From positions 59,589,415 to 59,653,414 of the forward strand of contig OX393578.1 of the NCBI GenBank assembly GCA_947652605.1: 64,000 nucleotides of DNA. Direction: 5' to 3'. The position numbers and the translations under genes were made by a program. Below, one piece after another: positions 48,148 to 60,502 of this stretch (positions are counted from its first letter, which is position 1; the number at the start of each line of letters is the position of its first letter). Under the pieces are notes generated by a model. The model did no database searches and was not told where the DNA came from. It saw only the letters and a list, made by a program, of their open reading frames with translations. The DNA comes from Elmis aenea (taxonomy: Eukaryota > Arthropoda > Insecta > Coleoptera > Elmidae).

Positions 48148-49041
48148 GTAACGGCCTTCTGTACAACAGTTTTCTATTATATTCTTAAGAATCGTTCCGT
48201 ATAGTCTGCTCAACGTATTTTACCTAACTTTTAATATTTATTACTTCACATACATTAATGTACAGCTTTTTTTTGTACAATGTGCACTTTGCGCTGGAAG
48301 CCTGACGCAGCGAAATAGATAACGCTTTGGAAATTTGCATTTTGAGTGCTTCTCTATGATAAAATTAGATCTATAGCTTAGTTCAGTCGAACAGTTCATA
48401 AAGAAATGCTCTAAATTTAGCAATTTCTAGCGAACTTTCAATAAACGTCCCTGAACTGGATTATACTATCGCCGGTACATTCATAATAAACTCATTCTTA
48501 ACCGGTAATGTTGTATAAGTGCAACAAACTTTCAAATGTTTGTGTATTATCAGGAGCGTATATGCTGCTAGAAGTAAAGGCGGATATTTCCTAGATTAGG
48601 TAATGTTTATAAAGTAGATTGGTAATAATTTCAAACTTAGTTGATTAAATTGTGCTAGACGAATTTTAAAAGCGGTTTAGAGGCAAATTTAAATGAATAA
48701 ACTGCAATATTTGCAGCCTTAACCTTGTCCGAACGACATTTTCAAGCTGCAATGGAACTAATTATATCGTTTAGACGCATGATTATAACTGTATTAGTAA
48801 ATAATATTGGACGGTTAAGTTAAATTAAGCAACGCTTAAGGCCGGTTTTGTTTCCTAACTTCAACAATCGTTAAAGCAAACTGGTCCAGTTAAATTTTCA
48901 CCTTTAGTTAAACGACAAGGTAAATTCTTACTCAGGGACGTCAACAAACTACCGCGAATTCTTGACGAATTCTTATTCCAGACGAATTAATTTTGCATCG
49001 GCAGATAGTGCGCGCGTAATACAACTTTGCATTTGCATAAA

Positions 49042-52000
49042 ATGTTTAATAGACGTTGTTTGCAGGGGAAAATTACGGTAGTGTTATTGTGGTTGAGTGC
49101 AGTTGGAGTGCAATTTGGTTCAGCGCTTGGTAAGTTTTGCTTGAGTTTTGAGTTTAAATGTGCTGTTGTGGACACAGAAAGGACAAAACAGCTGGTACAG
49201 TGAAGTTTCATTTATACCCAACAAAAACAACATAATATTAGTTGCATTTTAACCATAAAACTTCCTGAAAATATGATCAATGATTTGATACCGAATTAAA
49301 AAGAAATAAACTGTGATACTTTCACGTCAAAAGGAATTAATTTTCGGTGTGATTAAATATAAATATTGTTATGATCGTCTAATTTTCTATAACACTATTA
49401 ATATTCAAGAATTATTGTAGCCGAGTGAAAGTGTACACTATGACATTATGCATGGCATAAAAACAATTACGTTAAATAGGCAAAGGTAGTTAGACTTTTT
49501 ATACATTTTCTTCAATATTTATGCTACATACTGCTTTTTTTAAAATTTTACTAAAGAAATATTCATCAAATGAAGAAATAATACATTCCCAGCTTAAATA
49601 AAAAAACAATTTTTTGTAAACGACGGTGAGTTTTATAATTATTTTATATACAGGGTGTTTCTTAAATATTGCAAATAAAATCGGGAGGTAAGTCCTTATC
49701 AAAATAAAGGGGGATCTTTCATGTAAATTTATTCCTTAGACGTTTCGTTTCGGAGTTACATCCCCTAAAGTGGAGCTGTAAAATAGGGTTTTTATTTTAT
49801 TTCTCAAATTTGGATAAATGTAAAAGAATGATATTTGGTACATGTTTTATACTTATTAGAAGGGTTCCCATAGTAATAATTTTATTCATCTCCCACCTTG
49901 ACGGGAGGCTGAAAAGTGCAACCCCTGTTGTTTTTTTAATAAGAACATTTTGGCAGGAATAATGTTAAACTGGTATAGTGTCCTGGGGGCACCAACATAC
50001 CAGGGAATGAGAAGGCAGATCGCCTAGTCGAAATTGGCAACGAGACACGTTTCTTCGTTCCAGAACCCGCAGAAAAATGTTTTTTATAACTTTTTTTTAT
50101 TGCAAAATTTTAACCCACCAAAGAGTTCCAATAAAAAACCAACAGACGTCACACTTTTTAGCTCCTGGTGAAGGTGGGAGAAGATTAAAAATATTACTAA
50201 GGGAAATCTTTTAATAGGTATAAAACATCTACCAAATATCATTCTCCTACATTTATCCAAATTTGAGAAAGAATATAAAAACCTAATTTTACCGCTCTTC
50301 TTTAGGGGGGTGTAAATCCCAAAGGAGACGTCCAAGGAAAAATTGTTATACGAAATACCCCCCTGAATTTTTGCAATATTTAAGAAACACAATGTATAAG
50401 TACAGTATATTTGTTAAATATTATATTACAATTCCTATGATTTTTAAATAATTTAAATATTAATAAACAAAATACTCGTAAGTTTATTTGAAATTTGTTC
50501 TAATAATTCTGCAAGTAGTGTCTCTAAGGAAAAATTATTATTAAATTTATTTACATATCATAATTAATACTCAAATAATACAAACAATTATAAATACATA
50601 TATGTTGGTACCAAAAACAAATAAGAATTCTCCCTATGAAGAGACGAAAGTTTTAAAACAATAATAGACTTTTTTTGTTGGAAATGAGGTTAGGGATTTT
50701 TAAATTAAACTTTTGTATATAGTTTTTACCTTTAAAACAAGTCCAACTTTCTTTAGATTATTTATATAGTATCATAAAATTAATGTTGCAATACACAACA
50801 ACAAATACCTTTCGATTGTATCATTCCATTAATTATTGGGTAAATGTGTTGGAGAAAATTATTATTAGATAAGGTGTTTATAAAAAGGATTAGGTAAATA
50901 AATAAGCAAAAATTATTTTAAAACTTTCGTGCAGATTATACGAAAGTCCAACCTCTAGTACATTTTTACCCATTAAGATAAAATATACCAAACAAGATGA
51001 GTACATATGTACATACACTCATGTTTATTCATTTGTTGACAATTTTAAGGCAAAACTGATCCTTGCATAATTTCAAGTAAAAAATGTCTGTACAAGTACT
51101 TTGATCGGGGTAATTCTCCCAATAGTAAAATGAAAAAAAAAAACGAATAGTTTTAATTAGGAACTAAAGTGACATCACATATTTAAGTTATTTGCCTTGT
51201 ATCAATTAGGTTATGCTAAAAATTTGCACAGTTGCTAAATAAATTCTGCAAAACAAGGATATACAAAAGTTAAGTTTATTCCTGCTAGTTTAAATTTGTA
51301 GTGTTGTAAACATTTTCTTGATTATGTCGTTAAAGACAAGGATTTGTTCACGATATAAAAAACAGATTTTTATGTTGGTTTATCATGCATTATGATAATA
51401 ATACTTTTGTCACTTGACTTCAGCGTTTAATGTTTAATAGTACCTACTAATTAATTATAAATAAATGACATATCAATATTAATTAATAACAATTACTCAT
51501 TAATTGCCAGTTATTAAAACATTTCTTGCTATTCAAATTATTCCTAATATTTACTTAAGACACAAGAGTTTGGAAACTTTGATAAAAACTAATAAATAAT
51601 TTTTAATTAAACCTTGTTGATTTAAAAAAAAATATGAAAGCCTTGGTCAAGATTCTGTTTTAAGCATTATTAAGCAGTCATCAAATATTTGGGTCTTTTA
51701 ATATAGCTCAGTTGAAAGTTTAAAATGAAAGGTGCAATTAAGCAACTGCTACATTTAAAAAAATCTATATCAACTTAAGTTAAAATATCACCTTTATTCT
51801 TGATGAGTGTTCCAAATACATAGACAGAGTTGCATTTAGTTTTACAGACAGTTACTAATAACCTTAATTATATATGCAGGAAAAGGAAAACTATAAACAC
51901 GTGAAATATGAATTCGGCATAGCTCCCATAACATTTAACGTAAAAACTGGTTTAAACTGTATTTTTAAATCAATGTCTATTCAACAGGTTTGTAAAAATC

Positions 52001-55000
52001 AGAGGTTAATTTAAAATATAGTTCACTATACCTACAGGGTGTTTCTTAAATATTGCGAAAAACTTCTGGAGGTGATTCCCTATTGAAAATTAAGGGGTCG
52101 TTCATATAAAAAAAATCCTTAGACGTCTCCTTTCGGAGTTACACCCCCCCCTAAAGGAGAGCGATAAAAATCGGTTTAAAAAAATTTAAAATTACCTATT
52201 AAGCAATTTTTATTAACCGAAATGTGTGGGTTTAAGGAAGTTTCAATTTTTAGTCTTTCGCAGAATGTCTTTCAAAATTAACAAAACCAGTTTTTTACTG
52301 AGCATTCAATTGTCAAGTTAATTAGGTCTAACTTCGCTAATTCAACCGAATCTTTAGGTTTCATTGCAATATAATTACCATGGAACGCTGCACGATTTGT
52401 AAATATTTTCAATGATTTTTTTGTAGCAAGGAAATTGCTATTTAGTATCAAAAAATTGTGTCCTAGCGCATTGGTCCCTGCGATAATTTTTGTCACAGAA
52501 AATACTGTTTCACTTAGCGCTTCCGGTCTAATTAAGTTTTCCTTTTCGAGTTAATGGCTTTTTGCTTTTATGTGTCACGATTGATTTATAGGAAAGTGCT
52601 CAGTGCCAAAGGGTAAAAAATTCGCGTATATCCATTTCCCTATAAGTTTCATTAACTACTTTTAGTATTAAATTTGTTTGATTTTAATGAACTAATTTAA
52701 GCATTCAAAATTATTTTGATATTTTCATATTTGCTACGTACTTAGACACAAATTTTAGTGCATTTTCATTTCAGATACATGCGTTACGCCTTTTGGAAGA
52801 AGGGCAGAATGTGTGCCATTAGGTTCCTGTCCTATCATATACGAAGCAATTATAAAACTAGATGACGCAGCTATTAATTTCGCCAAGAAATCATCCTGCA
52901 AGACTGAAGGAAATGAAACATTTGTATGCTGTGGTAAGGTATCTTACAAAAAACAAACTTGAGCTAGCCTCTTCCAAGCAAGTTACAAATACTATGGTCG
53001 TGAACAGAAGGCTTATATGTTTAACAACTTGTAAACATCATAAAAGATTACAATAACGTGGTACTAAATTAAAAAAATATCAGTAGTAATATACGCATTG
53101 AAAATTATCGATAATTTTTGGTAAATATGCCCGAATGCAAGTTGAGCTGAAAAAAACACGAGTGATTTTTTCTGATTCAACTTTCATGAGTGAAGATTTG
53201 TCAAAAATCATAGATTATTTGCAATGCACGACTTATATTTTGTCAGAGAATATCCTTCACCTAACCTACCTGCCAAATTAAATGTACGTTATGTCAAATT
53301 TTACAAGCACTGTCAGAGTGGTGCGTCAGGGTGTGGTTTAATCTATATTAAAGTAACGCTACTGGTCGCCGAAATTCGTCAAAAAATTATCAAGACCAAA
53401 ATATTTAATTCCCTCTCCAAATTCATATTTTCGACCAATCACAAACTCAGATTTCTTAGAAACGGCCAATAGACGCATGAAAATCTGTTAATTGCGAAAA
53501 GGATATTATCAGTGTATGATTATGTTTATTGGCCGTTTCTAGGAAATCTTAGTTTGTTATTGGTCAAAAACGCAAATTTGACAGGAGCGATCAACATCTG
53601 AAAGGGAATTTAAAATTATTACCGTGTAATAATGCTCCTATTAGTAGTCTCTAGAAGATTTAAGAATATTGATTGGTTGAAAACGCAACTATGATAGGTG
53701 AAGGAAATTTTCACTGTTATTCTATTGTTACATTGAAAATAATAACTTTTTTTTAAAACGTTTTCAATTATTTTTTGACACAGTCTGCATGCCCTATTTT
53801 GTAGGTACCTGCACCAATCAAGATGGGACGGAAACAGACTGCGTCCCTCTACGATCGTGTCCTGCAGTTCTAAAAGGATTGTTATCCTTACGAGAGCATG
53901 GAGTACAAGCAGCCAAAAAGTCGGTTTGCAAAATACAAGCTGACGAAACTTACGTGTGTTGTGGATCGACTCCCAACATTTTACCAGTACTACAAGGCAA
54001 GCCAACATATTTTGAAACTTCGAAGGATGAGGAATTAGATAAAATAATCGAACTACCGGAAGTCATAAAACAAATACTTTCGGTAGAAACAACAACAAAT
54101 ATTCCTGCAAAAACAATCACCACACCAACAACTCCTGTCACAACAACTCCTGCTGCAACAACTCCTGCCACAACAACTCCTGCCACAACAACAGCTCCTG
54201 CCACAACAACAGCTCCTGCCACTACAACAGTCACAACAACTCCTGCCACGACAACTACAAAAGTTCCTGCAACTACAACTAAACCAAGGTTTACAGAAGT
54301 AACAACAATTAAACAAATAATTTCTGAGCACACAACGATAAGACAAAAAAATCCTTCCATCACAACACCCAAACCAATTGTAACTACAACAGAAAAACAG
54401 AACATATCAGTAATTTCGATCGATACATTAATTTCGGGTAACGCGAACGTCAACACAAAGGAAGAAGATGTTTTTGCCCTTCTTCCTGGTGATAAAGCTT
54501 GCGGATACCAGCACACGGATTACCGGATCCGATTAGATAACCAAACTAGCAGTGATGAATTTCCTTGGATAGCCATGATAACTCACGTTGACGAGTCGAA
54601 TCGGGAGCAGTCGTTCTGCATTGGGTCGTTGATAAGCAACAGATACATTTTAACAGCTGCTAGTTGTATTTATAAGCCGTTGCTGTTAAATTTCACGATG
54701 TAAGTATAAAAATGCAACTAATAACATACGATATATCGTATTTTCCGGCATATACAGGTTGTTTCGTAAATGTTGCGATAAAATTCGGGAGGAATACCTT
54801 ATAGAAAATTAATGGGGCTTTGATATGATTTTTCCTCTTACAAGTCTCCTTTCGGAGTTCCATACTCCTAAAGGAAAGCGGTAAAATTAGGTTTTCATTT
54901 TATTTCTCAAATTTGGATCGATGCAGGAGAAAGAATTTGGTACTGATTGAAAGTTTTCCATGGTTATATTTTTAATCGTCTCCCACCTTCATAAGGGGCT

Positions 55001-58000
55001 GAAAACTGCGACCCCTGTTTTTTTTTTATCAGAACATCTTGCAGACTTAAAACCTAACCATTTAAAAATTTTCATTTGAAAGCTTGCCAGCAGCAATTGA
55101 TTAGCAGTTAGGCGTCTTTATGAAGAAAAATATCCCAACCGCGTAACTCCACATCATACGATGATAGCACAAAAACACCCCTCAATTCTACTCAAGATGA
55201 ACATGGTTACTACCAAAATGAAATCGTTTTTGTTTAGAATCTGTAATAGCTTATGTTCACTTAATTCATTTTTACCCAAAAACTAGGTTTTGCTGGAAAA
55301 GTTAAGATTTAAAAAAGTTTTTTAATAAATTAAGCTACAACAAAACACTTTTAACCTGCAAAATTTCAACCCTCCAAAAAGTTCAGATAAAAAAACCAAC
55401 AGGGGTCGTACTTTTTAGCCCCCTGTGAAGGTGGGAGATGATTGAAAATATAGCTATCAGAAACCTTTCAATAAGTATAAGACATCTACCAAATGTCATT
55501 CTCCTACATAGATTAAAATTTGAGAAATAAAACAAAAACCTAATTTTGACGTTCCTCTTTGGGAGGGTGTAAAAAGTTAAAAAAAAACTTATTTTCGATA
55601 AGGAATTAACTACCGAATTTTTTCGCAATATTCGAGAAACCGTGTATAGGGCGCTTTTTTCCAAAGAGCTTTACGAAAAATCACCCTGCGTTTTATACGG
55701 TGGTAGTAGGAGGATTTTTTGTTTATTTCAAAATATGCCCTCAAAATTGGGAGGCGTCTTATACGTCCGTGCGCCTTGTACGCCAAAAAATACGGTAATT
55801 AATGGCATGCGAGCTATGGAATATGTAGTACTGTCGCAAAAGTTTTTGAACTTTTTAAGCTATGACAACTGAGTTGCGATATTTATAAGAAATGTTTGGT
55901 TACAGTCTTAACACTTTTCTTATCAATAAAAACAATTATATACCGCTAATATGTCAATAAAAATTAAAATAAATAACTAGGAAGCATGATATTTTTGTAA
56001 AAAAAAATTCCAATAACGTAACCAGGTAACTGTTATATTCTTTGAGACACCTTCGGTGCTTTCAATGAAACGTTCAGCTTAAAATATTAATTGGATTGGA
56101 ACAACATACACCTACAAACTAGTATTTAGAAGGTTTAACATATCTAAACATAATTTAAAATATTTGTCATTTGTTGAAGCCTGCATGTTGCAAATAGTTA
56201 CGAAATTTTACCTGTCAGATTCAGTGTTCATAGTAATTTACGTCAGTAAGTTGCAAATTAATCTTTAAAAATAAACGCGTTGCCTACGCAAAAATTGTGA
56301 TTGAATGCGTATTTTTCGTTGCTAAATACATTTTGTAAAAATATTTATTTTAAAGTGAGAGAAAACGGTTTTGATACCGAAAGCATGATTTTGTGTTCTG
56401 AGGACGTATTTGTGTAAGGGACATAAAGACAGCTCTAGGAGTTGGACAACGTTATGCATGTCCAATTAAATTTACTGTATTAATTTATGATGACCACTTT
56501 TTTTATTATTCCAGAAAATCTGCTCGTTTGGGCGAATTCAACCTGAGAACAAATCCCGACTGCGAATACTTCAAGGACCTCAACTTCACCTATTGTGCAG
56601 AACCAATACTTGATATTCCTGTGGAAGAATATGTAATCCATCCGGACGCTTCGACCAACGGTGTAGAAGCCATATACGACATAGCTCTACTACGCCTTGA
56701 GAAACCCGTCCATTTTACGGGTAATATGCTCGAAATTTTGTTACAGTCAGCATTTTATAAGTAATCTTCGATATTGCAGAGACCGTGCGAGCCATCTGCT
56801 TACCTAGACCAGACGCCAAGTTAAGAAAAATTGGAAATAGTTTGTTTACATCGGGCTGGAGCTCTTTCATAAATGGTAATTGCAAATATGATTTTGGTTA
56901 ATTACACAGGCCGACATTTCAGAACTTTGTAAACGTTGTTTTAATTTTGATAACTGTTCTTATATGAATTACATCCTCTGAATTTAATGGAACACGCAGT
57001 TTCTCGCTATCACATCAAGTTTTTCAGCAAAATGGAAAAACATATTATTGAGGTTTTAAAGAAAAACAGCACATAATTAAATTTCTAAAATATCTAATCA
57101 ACAAACTGTTTGGATAATTTATATTAGAATCGCTGTCCTTATATAAATCGCATACTCTGAATTCAATGGCACACACATATTTTCCTTATCTCCTCAAGTT
57201 TTTCAGCCAAATGAAAAAAAAAAGATTGATGAGTCTCTAAAAAGCCAAATTTATTTCAAAACTATTGAAACAAAAAACTGTCTGCACAATTTATATTATA
57301 ATTGCTGTTCTTATATATATCACATGTTCTGAATTCAATGGCTTACACAGATTTTCGCTATCACATCAAGTTTTCCAACAAAATGGAAAAACAGATTGTT
57401 GATTCTCAAAAAAAATAAAACATTAAATATCAAAATTATTTAAACAAAAAAGTATTTGCATAATTTATATTAAAATAGCCGTTCTTATATAAATAACATC
57501 CTCTGAATTCAATGGCGCACACAAATTTTCGTTATCACATCAAGTTTTTCAGGAAAATAGAAAAACAGTTTAATGAGTTTTCGAATAAAAAAAAATTAAT
57601 TTTAAAACTGTTTAAACAATAAACTATTTGTATAATTTATATTAAAATGTCTGTTCTTATATAAGTAACATGCCCTGAATTCAATAGCCTTCTCTTTCCT
57701 ATTTCATATCACTTGCTAGACCACTCTCTGTCAAGATAGAACAAAGTTTTAATCTCAATTCTGGTAAAAAAGCAAGAAAAATTTAAAATAGATACTTATT
57801 TTAAGATATTCTGTGACTGTGTGACTGCTGTAATATAATATTATTTGGGCAATACAACTAATCGTGTTTTAAAATCCATTCCATACGCCCACAGCTAAAA
57901 CTTTTCTTAAATTATATAATTACAAAAATGTCCTTAAATTGCTTTTGAGTTAATATACAGCACTGAAAAGAGGCATGCTGTAATTGCATGTCCAATTTTA

Positions 58001-58735
58001 ACAGGTTTATAAAGTTTTCAAACGGTTTAAATTCGTCAGAAGTCACAGGCAACGTTTTATTTGACGGTTTGAAATCAAAAATTAATACAAACGTGGTTTA
58101 ATTTAGGAAAATGTTACTACTCCTATTTAATAAGGAATTAACAAAGACTAAAGTATTCAGGAATTTTAGTTACTTGAAATTTGTTGGAAAAAATGTTTTA
58201 ATTACTATTCTGTCTCTCATTTTAATTCTAGCGAAGTTTAGAAAAACGGTTGTATAAATTTCTGGGAAACAAATTTAGAAGCGACCAAATTTAATACCAT
58301 TTTAGAAACAAACTTACTGCAAATAAACATGGCGAATTTTCGAAGCAAAATCTGAAAAATATTTTTCGATGAGATTTTTTGTTCTTGGTGTAGGTATTTA
58401 TTAGAGTATTTTATTATTCATCGCTTTTTGTAGGTAATCTCGGATTCTACGACACTAAGAAAAAGAGCGCTGGAACTCTCCTCTCCCCTTACGACTGTGC
58501 AACTTCCGAGATTTTCCAAGGACGAAACGCTCATTTGTGCTTCAAAGAAGGGTCAAACTCCAGCTGCTTTTTCGACATAGGTGGGCCACTGATGTCGACC
58601 GATAAGTCACAGTTCTTCATAGAGGGAATTTTGAGCTTCAACCACGACCAGAGCTTTTGCAAGGAAGGATCCATCGGCATCTACACGAATATCGTTCAAT
58701 GTATAGATTGGATCAAGTCTACGGTGCGGAAATGA
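49042..58735 (+). CDS. SPH-F: double-CLIP serine protease homologue with Thr-rich mucin-like linker
   Basis: Six exons: 49042-49129, 52775-52933, 53805-54699, 56515-56720, 56780-56875 and 58434-58735; 1746 nt, 581 aa. The signal segment is about 1-29 (hydrophobic VVLLWLSAVGVQFGSA). CLIP1 (CVTPFGRRAEC … FVCC) and CLIP2 with long first loop (CTNQDGTETDC … YVCC) end near residue 130. A long linker follows, with a Thr/Pro/Ala block (TTPATT, TTAPATT units, about 54091-54296) probably carrying O-glycans, then ACGYQHTDYRI and the protease-like domain. His is Ser (LTAASCIYK), Ser is Ile (FDIGGPLMS), and Asp is kept (YDIALLRL). RI is followed by RLDN, not VGG. AATAAA at 58851. Introns 1, 3 and 5 are large and hold foldback elements and a tandem array. 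Predicted secreted, non-catalytic. Confidence 0.92.
49650..50395. mobile_element. Foldback element, family 'ACAGGGTGTTTC' (copy 3), with captured RNase H scrap
   Basis: Left terminus ACAGGGTGTTTCTTAAATATTGC; right terminus GCAATATTTAAGAAACACAATGT (degraded). Both arms keep GGAGTTACA-type and CTCCCACCTT landmarks. The centre (about 49965-50083) is not arm sequence: plus-strand 49979-50080 reads CPGGTNIPGNEKADRLVE…, the end of a LINE RNase H domain (…GHxGIxGNExADxLA…). Lies in SPH-F intron 1. Confidence 0.8.
50396..52033. other. SPH-F intron 1, unassigned part
   Basis: AT-rich, no exon or element recognised. Confidence 0.4.
52034..52170. mobile_element. Foldback element fragment, family 'ACAGGGTGTTTC' (copy 4)
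   Basis: ACAGGGTGTTTCTTAAATATTGC and the following GGAGTTACACCCCCCCCTAAAGG match the family's left arm; the sequence then diverges. It is a solo arm terminus in SPH-F intron 1. Confidence 0.7.
53416..53582. repeat. Inverted repeat in SPH-F intron 2
   Basis: GACCAATCACAAACTCAGATTTC…GGCCAAT (53433-53470) is inverted at 53528-53565 (ATTGGCCGTTTC…GTTTGTTATTGGTC), with weaker similarity extending about 17 bases further out on both sides. Loop of about 57 bases. Probably a small foldback element; no terminal motif or target duplication identified. Confidence 0.7.
54091..54296 (+). repeat. Thr/Pro/Ala-coding low-complexity repeat in SPH-F exon 3
   Basis: Runs of ACAACAACTCCTGCC-type units encode TTPA, TTAPA and TTTPVT repeats, a mucin-like segment between CLIP2 and the protease-like domain. 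Confidence 0.85.
54754..55646. mobile_element. Foldback element, family 'ACAGGGTGTTTC' (copy 5), with captured transposase scrap
   Basis: Left terminus ACAGGTTGTTTCGTAAATGTTGCG at 54754; right terminus CGCAATATTCGAGAAACCGTGT at 55646. Both arms keep CTCCCACCTTCA and the GACCCCTGTT landmark. The centre (about 55080-55240) is unrelated to the arms and encodes on the plus strand VRRLYEEKYPNRVTPHHTM, the helix-turn-helix pattern of DUF4817-type transposases. Lies in SPH-F intron 3. Confidence 0.8.
55647..56514. other. SPH-F intron 3, right part
   Basis: 55650-55800 contains GGCGTCTTATACGTCCG and TACGCCAAAAAATACGG, words resembling terminal sequences of small DNA transposons of insects; I cannot name the family. 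The rest is AT-rich. Confidence 0.35.
56940..57690. repeat. About 174-bp tandem array in SPH-F intron 5
   Basis: CTGTTCTTATATAAAT-like words followed by CTGAATTCAATGGC and ATCACATCAAGTTTTTCAG occur from 56954, 57133, 57305, 57479 and 57651: spacings 179, 172, 174 and 172; about 4.2 diverged units. Confidence 0.85.
57691..58433. other. SPH-F intron 5, right part
   Basis: AT-rich, nothing recognised. Confidence 0.4.
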
Positions 58736-58989
58736 TGAGACGTATATGATATTTTTAAATTAAAAGTAACGTGCTATTTAATACCAAAGGATAATTATTT
58801 GTAAATATTTGGTGGCAGAGAACGCAAATATGATGAGTTTGTAATGAGAAAATAAAATATTTATAGTTTATTCCATTTCTTTATAAATCAAGACTTCAAA
58901 ACTTGATAAATTTCTATTTCCTTATGAGTAAAAAACCTTAAAAAGTAGTGATTTGATATGTTTTCAAGCTCAAGTGGTACCAAAAATGT

Positions 58990-59400
58990 GAAATGGTGAA
59001 TAAATGTGACTCAACCATCCCGGCTGTCTCTCTTGCATTTTTGTTCAACGGATTTTTTCTTTAATTGTTCGCAATACTGATTCTATCTTTTTTGGTTTTT
59101 CCTTGGATTTTTCTTAGAAATCTCATTTCTATTGCATTCACTCGTCTACTATTTTTATTTGTGAGTGTACACGTATAAAAGTGCCGGAGTTACTACATTT
59201 TTTAGTGCTTCCACTTTTGTTCGTTTTGGGACTTTTCTATTTCCAAAAAATGTTGTTATTAAACTGTTAAATATTTTTCCCACATTTCCTGTCCTTTCGC
59301 TTATTTCCTTGTCCATTCCTCCGTTTTCCTCTATGATCACTCCTAAATATTTAAAGCTTTCTACCTGTTCCAACCTAAGTCCATTCAAAGTGCCCTTTGT
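58990..59400 (-). mobile_element. LINE reverse-transcriptase fragment
   Basis: The minus strand (59388-59155) reads VESFKYLGVIIEENGGMDKE … KRTKVEALKNVVTPALLY, the RT thumb region of a non-LTR element. Further left, AIEMRFLRKIQGKTKKDRI-like sequence in a shifted frame continues its C-terminal part. Truncated on both sides; located after SPH-F. Confidence 0.7.
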
Positions 59401-60502
59401 TCAAAAAAGTGGTGTAACGATATTTGAGATCCAATATATCGGCTCGTTTAAATTAGCATTTGTTTTAAAGGGTGTTGCGGAAATTTTTCTGAACAAAAAG
59501 CAAAAGTTGTTCAGGCTTTAGTTATACAAAACTGGGATATATAACTTTTCTGGATTGTTTCTATTTCCCAGATCTTTTTATTTACGACATTGAATAAAAA
59601 TCATATACTTTTATGTTTACTGACGCAAGATCGTAAACTTTACGGAGAGTTTGGTTTACCAATAACAACAACAAAGAAAAATTGTATCAACCAAAGCTAT
59701 GTATAATTCAATAAATAAATCTACAACTGAATCAGTTTTTAGTTGATAAATAAATGTTTTTCCAAAGCTCTTAAAAATTTACTCCGATTTGTTGTATTTA
59801 TTTTTGACCGTATCGTATCTGATATCAAGTTGTGTTTCTAACGTTATTTCCTTTTTACAAAAATCCAATATCCCTTTAAACGTATTTGATAAACAGGTTC
59901 ACTGAATCGAAATTCACCAATAAAATGCGTAGCTGTTTTTGAAATATGCAAATGCAATTTGTTTTATCTTTATCGTTAAATGGAGCAACTGACATGAAAT
60001 CCGACCGTTTTCAGTATTCAGATTTTTAAGTCCTCGGTACTTTTTCACTTCCCTAGGAACATTTATCTATAATAAAAATTAATATAACAGTACATGTTAA
60101 ATTAAAGGATGTGTGCAATTTTTAGGGACTCTTTTAAAGGATAAATCAAATTTGATGTCTTTAATGCAAAAATTTTGCATTTATATCACTTCGATTGTAC
60201 GACATAACACAGTTTTTCCACCACCCACACAACATTATTTCCTGCGTTCAAAGAATTCTGTATGCATTCTTCCGTTAAAAAAATAGGGTTGCTGACTACA
60301 GCGAAATTGAAAAACAGCACATGATGAAATGCCATTAAAGAAAAGGTACCTATATCATTTTTTTTTAAATCATCAAACGGCTGACGATCTTGTCTGACAA
60401 AGAAATTCGCTGTTGCATAACAACGACGCAACATAGGATCACAATTTGTTAACAAGAGTACTGGAGATGTAAATGATTTAATTTAGGGAATTATAAGATA
60501 AA
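59401..60502. other. Spacer; one unassigned minus-strand open frame
   Basis: 60455-60186 on the minus strand is open for 89 codons (MLTNCDPMLRRCYATANFF…) with no family I recognise; it may be a degraded exon or chance. The remainder is AT-rich. Confidence 0.3.

Larger units (their letters stand above)
47221..49041. other. Spacer upstream of SPH-F with palindromic motifs
   Basis: No gene is seen. Two palindromes stand out (47911-47951 and 48103-48147, both built on CGGCC next to poly-T/A). The final 200 bases must hold the SPH-F promoter; the TGATAGCCTTGT motif of genes C-E is not found here. Confidence 0.4.

Noticed and set aside
53950..54516. Val/Gly-rich and Cys/Arg-rich minus-strand frames opposite SPH-F exon 3
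   Set aside because: Produced by the Thr/Pro coding repeat read backwards; no family match, while the sense frame is a complete SPH exon.
60186..60455. 89-codon minus-strand open frame (MLTNCDPMLRRCY…) as a possible receptor fragment
   Set aside because: No motif of any receptor family could be shown, no splice context and no neighbours; left unassigned.
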